NCBI GenBank assembly: GCA_013399875.1
Contig: VXAZ01008133.1
Span: 255,498 to 319,497, forward strand
Length of the DNA: 64,000 nucleotides
Direction of reading: 5' to 3'
Source: Gymnorhina tibicen
Lineage: Eukaryota; Chordata; Aves; Passeriformes; Artamidae
A program made the position numbers and the translations under genes. Position 1 is the stretch's first letter. Each line of letters begins with the position of its first letter. Below, in pieces: positions 48,601 to 62,300 of the stretch. The notes beneath the pieces were generated by a model that was not told the DNA's origin, did no database searches, and was given only the letters and a program-made list of their open reading frames with translations.

Positions 48601-51600
48601 TCTCTGCCTGCTTCAAAGATCTTTGGTGGGTATTGAACCAATTCCATCATTCTCTTTGCTTTAGGTCACATTTGATGTGCAGTCTGGGAGAATACCAGGC
48701 CACACCCTTTCACGTCTGTTTTGGCACAAATAGGTACCTGTTATACTTTGGAAGAGCATTGTATAGCCAATATATGAAGTTCACCAAGAGAAAAATTAAA
48801 ATGCGGTAATAATTTAATTCCTTTCTTCCTTCCTTTTAATTGTTAAAATGTAATCTCTTGGCCGTACTGTTGTCCTTAGGGTATGATATATATCAAACAC
48901 ATGTGTGTGTAAGTGGATTTTTTAAATGTACTGTGAAAAGTAGCAAGGCACTGAGATCAGAATCTAAGCAAGTAAAAAATAAGAGGCATAGGAACTGACA
49001 GCATAAATCCAAAGTTTATCATATAATTCCCAGATCCATGTAGCTGGTCCCTAGGAACATAAAAAACCCAACAGTACAAAGGAAAACATTTTCAGATGTA
49101 CTTCTTTTTTTTTTTTCTAAAGATCCTGCTGCAGAGGTTATATCTGGCAGTGGGGAGCTTTTTCTCTTATCTTCAGTTCCCACAAGAACCAAGCTTGAAC
49201 ATCAGAGCTCCCTAAGCCTAATAAATGAGAGTATTCTTGTATGCTTTATCTTTTTTTTTTCTTCCCCCTAGTCATATGATGAGGAAATAAATATATGATC
49301 TTGTTTTCAAAAGAAGCTATTATATTAAACTAAGGGTGTGAGCCTGTCCCATCCCCTGGGCTCTCACCTAGACCTGTATGGCAATGTGCAGTCGCAGGAA
49401 TGCACAAAGGGTGGCTATTGCTCTCCTTGGAGCAATTGCTCCTGGTCCTTGCTCTAGAGATGGAAGGCAAGCAGCCTCTCTGCAGCTTACTGGTAATGCC
49501 TCCACACAGTCACTCTTGTTGTGATTAGTCCGACAGAATGGGGTGCATATCACAATCAATTTCCATAAATATTCACTCACGCCTCTTTTGCCTTCATTTT
49601 CCACAAACATTCAAGTACTTGACTCATGTTCACATGAACGCTTCCAGAGAGAGAATGTTAAGCTTACATGCTTGAGCACTTGCTTATAGTAAATTTTAAA
49701 ATAACCGAGTATGCAAGTCATAAGATGGGAAATAGAGTGTCTTTGCTGGGCCTGGCAGAGAGGCATTTAAATAACCCAGGCAAGTACCTGCTTATGTCCT
49801 TCTCATCTACAATTATGTCTGCACAAGCAGTTTTATTTGGAACAGTGGACTCGCAATTTGCTCTTCCACCATAGTTCAACGGATGTGGCATGGAGCAAGA
49901 AATGTACAGCACTGAGTCTCTCTTTCCCCTAGAACAGGAGTGATTCTGGTCTGTAACCCTTGCCACATGCTTTGAGATTTTTAGACAAAATACATTGCAT
50001 AAGAGTTATATAATATTACTGAATGTTGCTTATCATATTTTGCATGCAAAAGACCTTTCAAAGGTAAAAGTCTTCCATATTCTTCTGCAAATGGTCATGG
50101 ACCAGGAAGAAACACAGATAGTCAAAAAAGCATATTTTTCTCAATGCTAGTGGTATTTTCTGAATTCCTGAGTGCTCAAACTGAAACACTTAAGTCTGAA
50201 TGCAACCAATCAGCCTCAGATTTTCTACTTCCTTCAGCAGGGCCATCATTTCATTTCTGGCTTATATACATTTCTTCTTTATTTCCTAAGGTTTAGAAAA
50301 GTTAGAAAGATGAGATTTGGACACAGGAGGTGGAATTCCAGATGGGAGAAGAGAGGTTTATCAAATGAAAGAGAGAAAAGCCAGCAGAAAAACTGAGAAA
50401 TGAAACATCCAAAAGAGCCACTAGCTTGAACACGGACACATGAGGCCAAATTTGTCCTCAAAGTATCTCTGCTCTTTCAGACCTGACGGATTAAGCCTGC
50501 TATTTGGTTGCTGAACAATCTGCACTAGCAGGAGAACTACTAGAAATGGAGCATAAACAATTTACTGAGAAGCGGCTGTATTTGCTCTGAGCTGTAACTG
50601 GTTCCACAGACACCACATAAAAGAAACCCACATCAGTGTCTGGCAGTTTATCTCTCTCCCTGAGTCAGCCAACACATTTTCTCTCCGAACCCCGACGTGT
50701 CCGTTGCACAGAGGAAGGACACCTGGGGGTTCTGACCTTAAAATTAGATCTGCTGCACTTGGAAAAACCCACACAGCCGGGCCTTTCTTATTTACCATCC
50801 AAATGTTGCTGTACCTCTGAGCTTTGCAGACTGCTCAGGCCTCAACAGACTGTGAGCAAAATTGGACCCGATGTGAATTTGCCGTAACTCGCTCTGCAGC
50901 ACTTGATTCCCCTGCCTCTTGCAAAGTGTCTCTGAGGACTCACACACAGCCACCATGCAGATCAATAACTTTACAGTACAAACAGACGGAAACTTTCCCT
51001 TTTGGGAACAGGATAAGGCAAAGTCAATTAATGTACAACAGAGAGATGAGTAATTGAGCCAGGAGTATTTTAATAGGATATACCAATCCAGCATTTGCAT
51101 TTTCAAACTGATATGTACCTCCTGATCCAGAATCACTTGAAATCAATTTTTAAAAAATCCTTCTGAAACTGGGAGAAGTCATTGTCACTTTTTAGATCTT
51201 GAAGAATGCCGTTTCGAATCTCCAATACAAAATTTAAACACAGGACTCCACTCACTGCATTTTCTTTTTTCATTTATGTGTAGACTTGCAGTGGCATAGC
51301 CCAAACTTCCCAGGCATACACACTCAGTTCTCGGATTTGAACTTCAAAAATACCAGGGTTTCTGTGCCAGATCTTGACTCTTCAGTGACCAACAGGCAAA
51401 CACTGAGAATTAAATAAGTAAATTGGCAGCAACTGCCATCAGAAGTCAGCATTTCATATCACAGATTCTGAGATGCCACAGGATTTTCCTTCACTGGAGA
51501 AATGACGCACTATCTCAGGCATGGTTGTACAAGGGAGAGAGATGTGTTTCAAGGCCTTGTTCTCTGCTGCAGAACGTCTGGGTTCTGTGAGACGCCTGCT

Positions 51601-52270
51601 TGTCCTAAAGAAGCCCCAGCAGCCGTGGTGAACCCAGCAGTAGCAGTTCAGACACTCTGAGGTTGAGATGCTTTGGAAGGAGAGAGGTTGTACGTCAATG
51701 TGTGTGACAACAGCAGTACTCATTTTCTGAATGCTGTGGGAGGATTCGTGTTTAAGTCATGATCAAGTTTGGAGACATGTAGAGAATATTTCATTTTTTA
51801 AAGGGGGACTGTCCTAACTGTGAGAGAACAGCACTATGGAGGAAAGCATAACCCATTCCCTGGTCTTTGACCAGTGAGAATGCACCGCTCCCACCTTCAG
51901 CTTTTATTTGTTTGCAGCATTTTACACACTCACCAACATTTTCAGCAGCTGTCTGTAATTCCAGCTACAGTTTGATGCTAAATACAGTAAGTATCTGGGA
52001 ATAGTAAACATTTGCCAGTAAGACAGGAAAAACAAAAAGATTTAGCAAAGAACCCTTAATGAGAACCATGGGACATGTTACAACTCTGCTGAGGATGAAT
52101 GTGCTTTGCAAAGGCATTTGCATATTGTCACTCCTCCCAGTGTGGCTATTTCCTTAACCTCTTTTTAGATTGCAAACACGATAGGGCTGTGCAAAATTTC
52201 ATTGAGGCTTATCCCAAACTGAGGATAAAATGATCAATGACTAAAACATGACTCAGGCAAAGGAGACTTA
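45671..52270. other. Long non-coding stretch, no gene seen
   Basis: More than 6 kb without a supported gene. Frames of up to about 114 codons (for example the minus strand at 50792-51136) show no domain and overlap others. It contains an (AAAC)n repeat (listed) and T-runs near 49106-49119 and 49250-49260. Confidence 0.5.
46668..46692. repeat. (AAAC)n microsatellite
   Basis: About six AAAC units. In one frame they read as KQTN-type residues inside a 95-codon open frame that has no other sign of being a gene. Confidence 0.85.
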
Positions 52271-52379
52271 GGGCCTAATTTTCTTCCAACTTTTAGTAAA
52301 TTTATGCCTGTGTAACAATTCTACTGACTTCTGTGGTGTTTGCTACATTAATGTAAGCAAAACCAGAAGCAGACTCTGA
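52271..52379. repeat. Relic of palindromic amniote MITE, both ends visible
   Basis: It starts gggcctaattttcttccaac and ends aaaaccagaagcagactct, which suits a decayed inverted pair of GGCCTGATTCTTCTCTCAC-like termini. The interior (actgacttctgtggtgtt) keeps the TGACTTCAGTGG-like core of the family. At about 109 bases it has the size expected of a full non-autonomous copy. Confidence 0.5.
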
Positions 52380-55300
52380 CAGCTTCAAACTCATCCCATG
52401 CAAGAAGTCAAATCAAGGAGCTTGTGCTTGTTTAGTCAACAGCTGAATTTGATCCTTAGGTTGCTAAGAAACTATATAAACTATATGCCTCTCTAAACTT
52501 TGTGGAAAGTCCTTTGAAGTCAGCAGACATCCAATTGCTTTTTGTGGTATTTGTGGAATGAACAGGACCAGAACTGTCAGGGATAAAGATGTAACCCACT
52601 CTACTCAATATGCCTAATTATCACAAAAAACACACCTCGCTCCCTTCTGTTTATGACCCGTAAATCACACAAATATGAAGGGAGGACCATACCCTTTACA
52701 CAGAGGAAATTTTAAAGGCAGTTCATATAAGCAGTGACATCATATATTCTGCTAATGCAATTTACATAATTTACTTGGCAAGAGATTAGAGTTCCACAAA
52801 TGCAAAATGATTTGTGTATGAGGACACTGGAAGAAAACCTTATGAAGTGGTACCATGTTCTGGGTAAGTGGAAAGGTAACACTCTGCATCGAGCAGTCAC
52901 TGACCAAAGGTTTTGAGAGGTCTTTAAAAAAGCTGCCCTTAGCTAAAGAAGCCCATGTTGCTTAGTTTCCCAAATGTCAATGAGACAAGAAGGAGTTTAG
53001 AGTACAGGACAGGGGCTTTTAATCCTTGTAGGGCTCTGAAGTATTCATAGGAGGCACTGGTAGGAGGAAGAACCTGGGAAGGTTTACACTCTCTGAAGTC
53101 AGGGTTTGTGGAAAGAATACATTTCCTAACTTTTAAGGGTTAACTAGAAAGAGGTTACATGGAGGCTGCTTTATATAAATCTATCAGCAGTACAATGTGT
53201 ACTGTGTACATTCCTGGCTCCAGGGAAGTTCAAGAAAAAACTTCTTTGAGTTACAGAAAATCACCTATTTTCTTCTCTATTTTCCAAACTGTACTGTAAA
53301 ACATAATTCAAAATGAAAAATACTGCTCCTACACCACATCCTCTGACATGTTAGAAGAGGAAATCTACATTTGTTCCTTTGTTATTAGAGACCCTGAAAG
53401 CAGAATCCGACTTCATGAGTTTTATGGTGATTATTTGAGATTCTTAGCTTTCTTGGCACTGGGACTGATGGCATTCTTCCATACTTAAAAATTCCTTTTA
53501 CTGTTGAATGAAATGCAACAAGTTGTCAGTGCTAAAATATTGCCTTCATGTCCATCACAAGAAGGGTTATTTTTCTGCACATTTTTGAGTAGTCTGGGAA
53601 ATCAATTGGTAATTAGAGAAATATGTCTGTTAATATACCTATAATGTAATTGCTGTAATGCACTGACTAAAACTGAAAAGCCATCCTAGTAAATTTCTGC
53701 ACAGAGCTACTTTCTCAATCTTCTTTTTATTGGAAAGACCTTTCATCAATAATCCTAATTGTAAGTATTTGCTTTAGGCTCCTCCTGCTCCCAGATACAT
53801 AGTTTGGTTGAAAAGTGGCTGCTATATTTTGTGTTAAACCTTCTTGTGGCCTGGCTTTCAGTACATCTCCTTGAGTAGGTAAACATGACAGAACAAAAGT
53901 GCCTGGAAATGCAAACAGTCCCTGAATTATTATGCCTATTACTTTTTATTAGTAGTAAAACTAAAAGAAGCAAGGAACGGTTCTATTTATGCAGAGCAGT
54001 TAGAACATAAATAATATTAAAATGTTAAAACTATAAAACTACTTATGCCATATTAATTTAATTCTAATAAAAAGTAGGTTTTGGTCTTGCCTCCATGACA
54101 GCAAACGTGGTGCAGCTTTGCTTTCATCCAATATTTATACTCAAAAACATTTTGGTTTAGGAAATAAACTAGTGATAAAAAATTACAGTCTCAGAATATT
54201 GGGCTTTGACTAGTCCCCTGCTGCCCTTTATACTATGTTTCAGTAAAATACAGTACATCTTGCTGTTTTATTTCATTGTTTGTGGCCCATGCAAAATCCT
54301 ATCGTCCAGCTGCCCAACACAAATGAACAACAAATCAGAACAACCAGAAAAGCACAGTGACTGATTAAACTAGGTTAGAATTTTTGCCTGCACCGTTAGA
54401 AATATGACTTTATTCAGATTTTCAGTACATGTTTACATCACCTTGAATAGCACTGAGGAAGCCTGCTGATGGAGCGTTTCATTTTTAAGTGCTACAGACA
54501 AGCAAATCATGCCAGCTCTCCTTAGCACATATTATCAAGTTGTTTGGTTCTGTTGATTTTTTTTTTAATTATTCCAAATTAGCAGGGTGATCCTGCATGG
54601 GATTAAGCAGCGTGTAGGTGAACGAGAACTACAGTTCAGAGCAGACACTCGAGCTAGATGAACTCATTTGGACAATAAATTCACCTCCAAGCGCCTTCAC
54701 TGCAGCATCAGGGCACCCCAAAACAGGCTCCCTCCCAGCATATCCATGGTGCTCTAATCCCCCTCCTCACTGCAGCATTTTGCTGTCAGCCTCAACTCAA
54801 GTCTTCCTCTCCTGTCTCAGCACCTATGATCTGGAGGAGGCCAGAGACTGGCCGAGCAAACTGTGGGGTTATACAGAGGTGCCGTACAGGCAGATGCTGT
54901 TTCTCATCCACTCCCTCGGGGTGAAGAGTCCAAAAGACTGGTTACCTCTGGAACAGGTTTCTGGGGATGTTTTACTGCAAGGGGGGAAGAATTAGCTGCC
55001 TCACCCGACAAAGTAGTACAGGGAGTCACAGCAAGTGGACTTTTACTTTTCCCTCTTTAAAGAATATTCTTGGACGGACAGAATTTAGCCATAATTTCAT
55101 CATGTTGCCAACTCAAACTTTAGGAAACTGACTTCGCGAGCAGAAGAACTAATGAAATTGGGTTTTATACTTACCTGTGTCTTCCTTCTCTCAAAACTTC
55201 TCCCAGCACCAGACTCTTAGATTCTCTTATGTCTCCTGTCTCTAGCAGGCAAGAGACAGCACTTGCTGTGTTTCTGGCTATAAATCCATCTCCTGAGAAA

Positions 55301-55639
55301 CAGGATAATGCCTGAGTTTTACCTTTTTTGACTTTTGGCTCAGAGCAATCATTCAGCTGAGGTCCCTCTCCAGTACCCAGACAATTTCCATGAAACTTTA
55401 AAAATGCAATGATATTTCAGATCTACCCTTCTATCAAATTTGTTTGAAACTGGCAGCAAGCTCATAGGTCATTAGGAGGCTACTAATACAGAGACAGAGC
55501 AATTTCATTATTCCATTAGCTGGAACCCTGTAATCAAACCCTCTGCACAATCATGAGACTTGTTTACATGTCATAAGACTTTGGAAAATAACAGACCGTG
55601 GGTTCTTTCCAGTTTCAATATGGGATGAAAATAAAGACA
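52380..55639. other. Non-coding stretch, no gene seen
   Basis: No supported gene. The 125-codon frame at 54618-54995 has scattered Ser, Pro and Leu, no motif and no homologous pattern that I recognise. It is kept out of the gene list. Confidence 0.5.
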
Positions 55640-57140
55640 AATATTACACTGAAAAAAAATTTAAAAGGAGCAGCTAAAATGGCAAAATATTTCAGATCTA
55701 ATGGTACTAGCTTGGAAAATACACTTATGGCATATCAAAAAAGGCTTTAAAAATACAGGAAAGCTTTTTGGCTTAAGCAATAAAGTACAAGAGAAGCTTG
55801 AAAGCTAAACAAAATATATCTGTATCCCTCAAACAGAAGAAATCAAGGGAAAAAAACTGGACAAACTCTGTCACGTTTTATATAGCCACAGTTCTAAAGG
55901 AAGTTTCTAAAATTGTAAGTAACTCGTATCAGGTAATAAAAAATGACAGCTCTGATGCGTTTTTAAAAAGTTTCCCAGGGGAAGATGCAGAAAACTACAG
56001 CTTCATAAGTCTGATATCATTAGGGTCAAAATTGGTACAATCAATAATAAGGAACATGGACAGTAGAGGTGTAAATAAATATGATACATTGGGACAGCTT
56101 CTGCAAAGGGAAATCATACCTCACCAATCCATTAAAATGTAATGAGAGTGTTAACAGTAGTAAGCGATCCAGCTGAGAAAGTATTTTTTGATTGAAAGAA
56201 ATAGGTTTGGCAAGATCCTTCACCGAAAGCTTTCATAGACATTAAATCAATGTGGAATAAAACTCAAAGTACTCTGATGACTTAATAATTGGTTAAAAGA
56301 CAGGAAACAAAGAGTTAAAGTAAAGTAGGGGTTTCCTCTTAGAGGAAGATTACCAGATCCTCAGGGACCCACGGGCAGACCTGTGTGTTTCAACATATCA
56401 TAAATAACATGGAACAGGAAGAGTGTGGAGAGGCTGGGAAAGTGACACAAAGTTTTTCAGGATCCTCAGAACTGAAACAGACCAAAGAGTTACAGGAGAT
56501 TCTTACAATGCTGAGGGACTGCACAGTGCAGTATCAGTGAAATTAAGCAGTGACCTGCACGAAGTCATGAACAAGCAGAAAAAAAATCTTAACTACACAA
56601 CTAGAAGTATAGGCTTTTCACTAGTATTGACACTAGGAAAGATTTCTTGGAGTAATCTTGAATACTACTTTAGAAATGTCTGTTCAACATTCAGCAATAC
56701 TCCAAAAGGCCAGTAAAACAGAAACTATTAAGAAAGAAAAAGCAAAGAAAATGGGAACATTATTCTGCCTCTGCTTTGTTCACCTTCATTTTGAAGGCTG
56801 CACATATTGAATATTTTAATCAGCCACCTCAAAAAAGTTACAATAGATTCAGAAAAGGCATTGTGGATAGGGACAAAGCTGATCAGAGGTGTGGAGTGCA
56901 ACATGAGAAGTGAGTAGATAGAGAAGGAGTTTTCAGCTTGGAAAAATAAATGACTGAGAGGAAGAGCAATAGACAGTCATGAGCAGTGTAGATAAGGTGA
57001 TCAGGGAAAGGTCATTCACTGAATGACTCTAACAAGTAAAACACAAAAGGGGATGTACTTTCCCATACTTAATTACATCATAGGATGTAATGAGGAAAAC
57101 ATAAATGAGTTTAAAAAATCAGCTGAAAAATTAATTGAAG
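55640..57140 (+). repeat. Long decayed CR1/L3-type LINE copy
   Basis: The clearest matches are, in order: gaaaactacagcttcataag with tctgatatcat (55990-56023), the NY+xISL block of CR1 reverse transcriptase; gaaatcatacctcaccaatc (56110-56129), the LTNL-like block; and gggaaagtgacacaaagttt with ttcagga (56438-56464), the site of the FADDTKLF catalytic box, here broken. They are followed by gatttcttggagtaatcttg (56640-56659) and aaaaaagttacaatagattc plus agttttcagcttggaaa downstream. The spacing between blocks agrees with the family. Frames break many times, so no protein is made. Being about 1.5 kb, it is the longest mobile-element fossil here. The 5' edge is uncertain. Confidence 0.7.
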
Positions 57141-58164
57141 AAAAGTCCATGACAGGGATGCAATCTTCTTCTCAAAAATTCCCTAAACCTGACACCAAGT
57201 TTCCATTCTTTACTTTCCTTCATTACATTTCCACTCCTGTCTCTAATCAGAGTCAGGACACTGGCCTTTTTTCCACCTTTATGTTAAACAGCAGAAAGTA
57301 AACATTCACCATAGGCAACAAGTCAAGGACCCCTAAATCTCCCACCACATCCTCTCCTTTTCCCATTTCCAGCAGTCCATCCCATAGTATTGTCTTTTCC
57401 TCTCCCCTCACTTAGCACCTTGAAAAGCAGCAGCATTTTTACACTGTAAGGAGAGCACTATGCACACTGGCTGGAATGATCTCTCATCACCTTTAGCTGA
57501 TGTTCACCAAAAAAAATCAAAAGTTGTTTGGAGGGAACAGGTGGCTAGATTGAGGATCACATTAGCCAATTAATAACAGCAGCCTTACCAAGCTAGTCTA
57601 AATAGATGGTGTATCTTCAGAAATGAAATTAACTTACGCTTCTGCATGGCTTTAAGAGTAGAGCATCTCATATAAAAGTCTGCCTCTGATCATGAGGTGA
57701 AATCTCCTCCTGGTTTACAAGAATTGAGAACAAAGATGGATTTTTCCACACAAATCTTCCCCTTCAGTCACTTCAGTCCTAATGAAATGTACGAAGTTTT
57801 TGGTCCGTATCCATGTAACTTGGTGCAACCATATTGTGACAGCTTTCTAATGTCAGGAGTTGATGCACTAGCTCACATTACAGAAAATGAGCAAGGTGCT
57901 TACTCAAAACCACAAATATACAGCCCTCACCTGGCACGTACTGCCTACTCTGTAGAAGGCCAAAGACCAAGCTCCTTGTCTTTCTTGCTGTGTTTGCTCA
58001 GCACCTGAGTCCTGGTTAGGCAGCATACAAGAGCATCTATCAATTACTTCATCTGTCTCAAAACCTCTTAAAAAATACAGAACTTCCTTTGCCCACTAGA
58101 TGTGACAATAACAACGAATGCTCAAAATAATGCAGAACTTGAAATTTCTAAAGCCAGTTCTTTA
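57141..58164. other. Non-coding stretch, no gene seen
   Basis: A pyrimidine-rich segment (about 57340-57420) and two frames of about 90-100 codons without domains. Nothing else is recognised. Confidence 0.45.
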
Positions 58165-58330
58165 AAGATATAAGAATGTAAGAAAAAGCAGACCAGCCTG
58201 CACCAGTAGCCCTATGCTGTACTGCAGACCATAGGTAACTGCATGAGCAGCATTGCTGACAGACAGCACTAAGCCCATCAGCTCTCAGTTCATCCCTACT
58301 ATACACTCCTCAGGGATGAAAAACTAAAAA
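58165..58330 (-). repeat. Possible CR1/L3 LINE 3'-end relic
   Basis: The string gatataagaatgtaagaaaa followed by a diverged stretch with tagccctatgctgtactg recalls the start of antisense CR1/L3 copies (ACATAAGAACATAAGAA...CTAGCCCAGTATCCTG). The similarity is weak. Confidence 0.3.
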
Positions 58331-59045
58331 AGCATGTAAGATCTGCAACCCTGAGGCTTCTCTTTGTGACACCTCTGCTAGTTCTTCCTCTTTTCTTGTG
58401 TTGTAGCTACACATAGAATCATTTTCATGACATGGTGGAAATTCCCAAGTTCCAAGTAATCCTATTTTGCTTTATCTGTCCCTTCTTATTTCTGCAAGTC
58501 TTTGGGGATTCTGAAATAACTTTCTGACAATTTAAGTATCCTGGCTTTTAGTTTTCAGCTAAACAAAATGGTTGCAGTTGATAACTCATGTTTGATTTGT
58601 TAGTGCTGCTCTGTAATTTCAGAGTGCTAAGTAGAGATGAGATTGACTACAGCCTACATGAATTGAGATTCTTTAGAATTTTTTAGTTGTGGTTTTCTAC
58701 AAATTTGCTGGATAATAGGATCAGTAGTGTTGCATCTACAATCTTACTTAAAAGCTTGAGCAGTGCAAATTCCTGACAACTATCCTATATCCAGAATCAG
58801 GCGTTATGAACTGTTTGTAAAGTGTATAGACTTGATATGCAGTCTCCTTTCTCTCTCTAGTAGAATACCCCGGAGAAAGAATAAGAATGAAAATAACAAT
58901 TAAGGACAAGTACAAGGATTTCTCTAGCCAATATAAACAAATTAATGCCAGTTTTCCCTGTGCCACCAGTATTTTTTTTTTTAATTTGTTCTATATTTCT
59001 GGCATAGGAAGAAGATTTTATAGCTTTCTCAGTTTACAATAATGC
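58331..59045. other. Non-coding stretch, no gene seen
   Basis: AT-rich unique sequence between two possible CR1 fragments. A T-run ends it at about 58972-58982. No frame is credible. Confidence 0.45.
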
Positions 59046-59330
59046 CATTATGCAAGGTCATATCAGAGGTCCATCTTTCCCAGTACCATATCTCCAACAC
59101 TGAATAACAGCGGATACTAAAAGAAAGGGTGTGAGAGATGGTTGAGCTGATTCCCTGGTATACTTTACTGGCTTCCATCAGAAGCTGATTTAAGGGCTTC
59201 TTGAACTGAACGTTGCAACTGATGACTGTGGTAGCACAATCTCTTTTTCAACCCATCTACACTTTTGACTTTCATGCCATACTGTCTCAAAGATATAAGC
59301 CCAGTATAAAATACTCTAGTCATCCTCTGA
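59046..59330 (-). repeat. CR1/L3-type LINE 3'-end relic, antisense
   Basis: Plus-strand words aggtcatatcagaggtccat followed by ctttcccagtaccatatct, then tcttgaactgaac, then acacttttgactttcatgcc occur in the order and spacing of antisense CR1/L3 3' ends (GTCAGACCAAAGGTCCATCTAGCCCAGTATC ... TTTTGAACCC ... ACTTTTGGCCTTCACAAC). The element is therefore on the minus strand. It is heavily diverged. Confidence 0.55.
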
Positions 59331-62300
59331 GATTTTTTCCAAAGTCTAAACTATGTTTGTATATTCTTTCTGGTACATATATCTGAAACACCTTAGGAAT
59401 CATGTTCTTGATTGTTTAAAAGCTTCCCCACATCTGTTGCTGGGAATTATTCCTTCAAGTATGTACTGGATCTTTCTGGCAGCGTTCTCCCCCATCTGCA
59501 TCCCCATCCCCATCCCCATCCCCATTGTTTTCCAAGGTAGCATTTTACATTCTGCACCACATCCAGCACCTCACAGCACCCATAACCTCCCATAAGCTTC
59601 TCCTTATTTATTATGACCAGATGGTTTCCTGTGATTGATAAATATGAGTAACTTTGTCAAGCAATAATTCTAGGATTTCCCATAACATCTCTCAAAATGT
59701 CTTAACCCAGACTGAGGGCACAATCTGGTTCTTATCAGAGAGACTGAGTGCCTTGAGAACTAAAATGGACTCTTCAGATTTAGGCGAGTCCAACTCTCCA
59801 CTCTTTCCACCTTCTTTTTGATATTTTCTTCTAAACAAATGCTTTTCTATTACATTTTTAATTCTGATGCAGAAGTCTCCATACTTCTGTGGTACTATTT
59901 CATAGCAGAGCCTCCTCTGCCTGAGCTAGCAATGTACTGACAACATCAATTCCTGGAGAATGAGCGATTGTTGGAATAAGGCCATCTCCCAGCTGCCTTC
60001 TTTCCTGTTGGTCCCAATTGCTTGCAGCTACAGACTGAAGAACTGTTTAAACCTTCCCTAGTTACCTTCTACTTTTGAAAAGAGTTTAAACTCTAATAGG
60101 GTTTTAATTGTTCCATTCTTCCAATCTAACTGTTTCCTCAAATTTTTAACTCTGGGTATGAGGGTATTTCGAGGCTGACAAAAATCTTCTGTGTTCTACT
60201 TCTGACTTTTAGGTGATCAGCAAGATGTACCGTAAGCGGCTTTTATAACAGAAAGTTGTGGCTTGTGACAGACTCTCCTCAATGTACTCTATCATCCCCT
60301 CTGGAAACAGTTTCTTCAGTCAGGGCATTTCCCACAAGCACCTAAATACAGAAGATGATATGGGTCCATTCTCTTTGCATGGGGAGCATGACTAGAAAAA
60401 GGGCTTGTAGTCTTCCTTCTCCTGTCTTCCTACATTAAAATTGAGTCCAAACCAGAAAATATACATGGGTGTCAATCCTGAGCTGCCAGAATATAGGGCA
60501 TGTCTCTAGCTTTACTGACACCCTTACCACAGCCAAGACACACATTCCCACAAGCACACTCACAGATAACTCTCTATGTTTTTACCATATACAGGTTACT
60601 GTGGGGAGCTGGATTAAGAAGTGATTTTAAAGTGCCCATGCACTGGTGTCTCTAAGTGCCTCTACTCATAAGAAGAAACTGCTTCTTGTAGGTCAAATAC
60701 AACAGTGGACAAATTTTTAAGAACTCAGAATGCCTAAAAGACATCAAATAACCATTAGAAATATAAACATGTTTTTCCAGGCTCTATTTACTGCCGTTGT
60801 GAAATCATTTCATACAAAATAGGCTCCACAATTCCAAAACTGAAACTAAAAATAAAGTTTTTAACAGCTCTTTCCCCTAAGATAATCCATGAAGAATGAC
60901 ATGCCCATTTTACACCTGTGGTTTTTTGTGTGTAGTAAGCACTGACATGATCCCTTGCTTGCTTGAAAACCAAACATAAATGCCTCACTTCCTATTCATA
61001 GGTCACTTCCAATGAATATGTCCCTGTGGGGTACAATGCCTGGCTGGTAAAAGCAAGTATATGTCTCAGAGACATTTTGGACACTACTGGTTTTCATCTC
61101 AGGCCACTGGATTGGCAAAAGACATCAACTTTTGTCAATCTTACTTGAAATCCGGCTGTTATATAAACATTTCTCTGCATCTGAAGAATGAAATTCTGGG
61201 ACTTACAGCAAATACAAATCAGATTTCAGGTTTAAGGAGCAGGCTCATTGCCAGGAATCACAGGCCTGACTGCTTTCAGAAAATAACTTTGATTCTCTTC
61301 ACCCAAATTTTCCCTTGCCCATTGACAACAGCAAGCAGTATAAAATTCACAGGGGACACAGCCTCAGAGACCTGGACAATAAACTTTCACTGTAATTCAT
61401 TACTTTTTAAAAATGTTATCCTAATGGATGCTAATTCTGTGGCCTTTCCTTCTGTGTGAGGGTGACTGTGGTCTTTGATCAAAATAAAGCTTTTGCAAAA
61501 ATACAGTGGTAAGGCTCACACTTTGCTGTAATTCACTTTGGTGCCATGAGTAGTTTTCAGGCAAATGCAGCTCCATAAACAAAATAAAAAGATGGCATTT
61601 CAGCAGCAATATGTAAAAAAGATACTGGGTAGAAATACTTCAGAGAAGCAGCCTGCTTAGTTGTAAAATGAGTTTAAATTAGGCTTTAAAAAGGATTGCT
61701 AAATCTTGACACATATATGAGCAGCTTATTATCATGCAATTGTGCAGTAGTTGCTTGATCTTGTTACTGATGTGCCACATATGAATAAGTGATTAATTAC
61801 CACAAAGGCTAAAACAGAGCAGAGTGAGAGTACTGTAGCTCACCCTGAAAGAGGGGCTTAAACACGTTTATTGCCCTTTAAGTGCATTTCATTAAGGCCA
61901 ATTAAGGACTTTCATGTCTTATTAGAAAAATGAAGTAGATTTATGAGGTTTTCGTAGGCTAGAAATGCTGGGGCTAGCAGATACGAAACTGTGCAGAAGT
62001 ACAGTGGTTAGAAGCTAAGAAAATGATATAAAGATACACAGAGGAATAATTCCACTAAGGAACCAGATCACATGAGGGTGGTCTCTGTATAGAAGGAAGA
62101 GGGGAAAAAAAAACAAAAACAGAGGTTAAAATTCATAACATTTCCTATTAGACTCACTCCCTATAATTTTATGGGCAATTTTGCTATCCAGCTTTCTTTA
62201 GGGTCTCATTTTCTTCTGTTCTGTATAAAATTCAGGATGACGTGAAGGGCTGCCATTCATTTGGGCAGAATTTGCTCCCAGTGGGCACACCTTATTGCAT

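Noticed and set aside
54618..54995. 125-codon frame as a coding exon
   Set aside because: The predicted protein has no domain and the frame overlaps a second frame at its end. No homology was recognised.
55798..56716. Open frames here as a host gene
   Set aside because: Their sequence falls inside the decayed CR1 copy and reflects broken LINE frames.
61061..61459. 132-codon plus-strand open frame as a gene
   Set aside because: No domain, signal or repeat is recognisable, the composition is ordinary, and frames of this size arise by chance in 64 kb of six-frame sequence.
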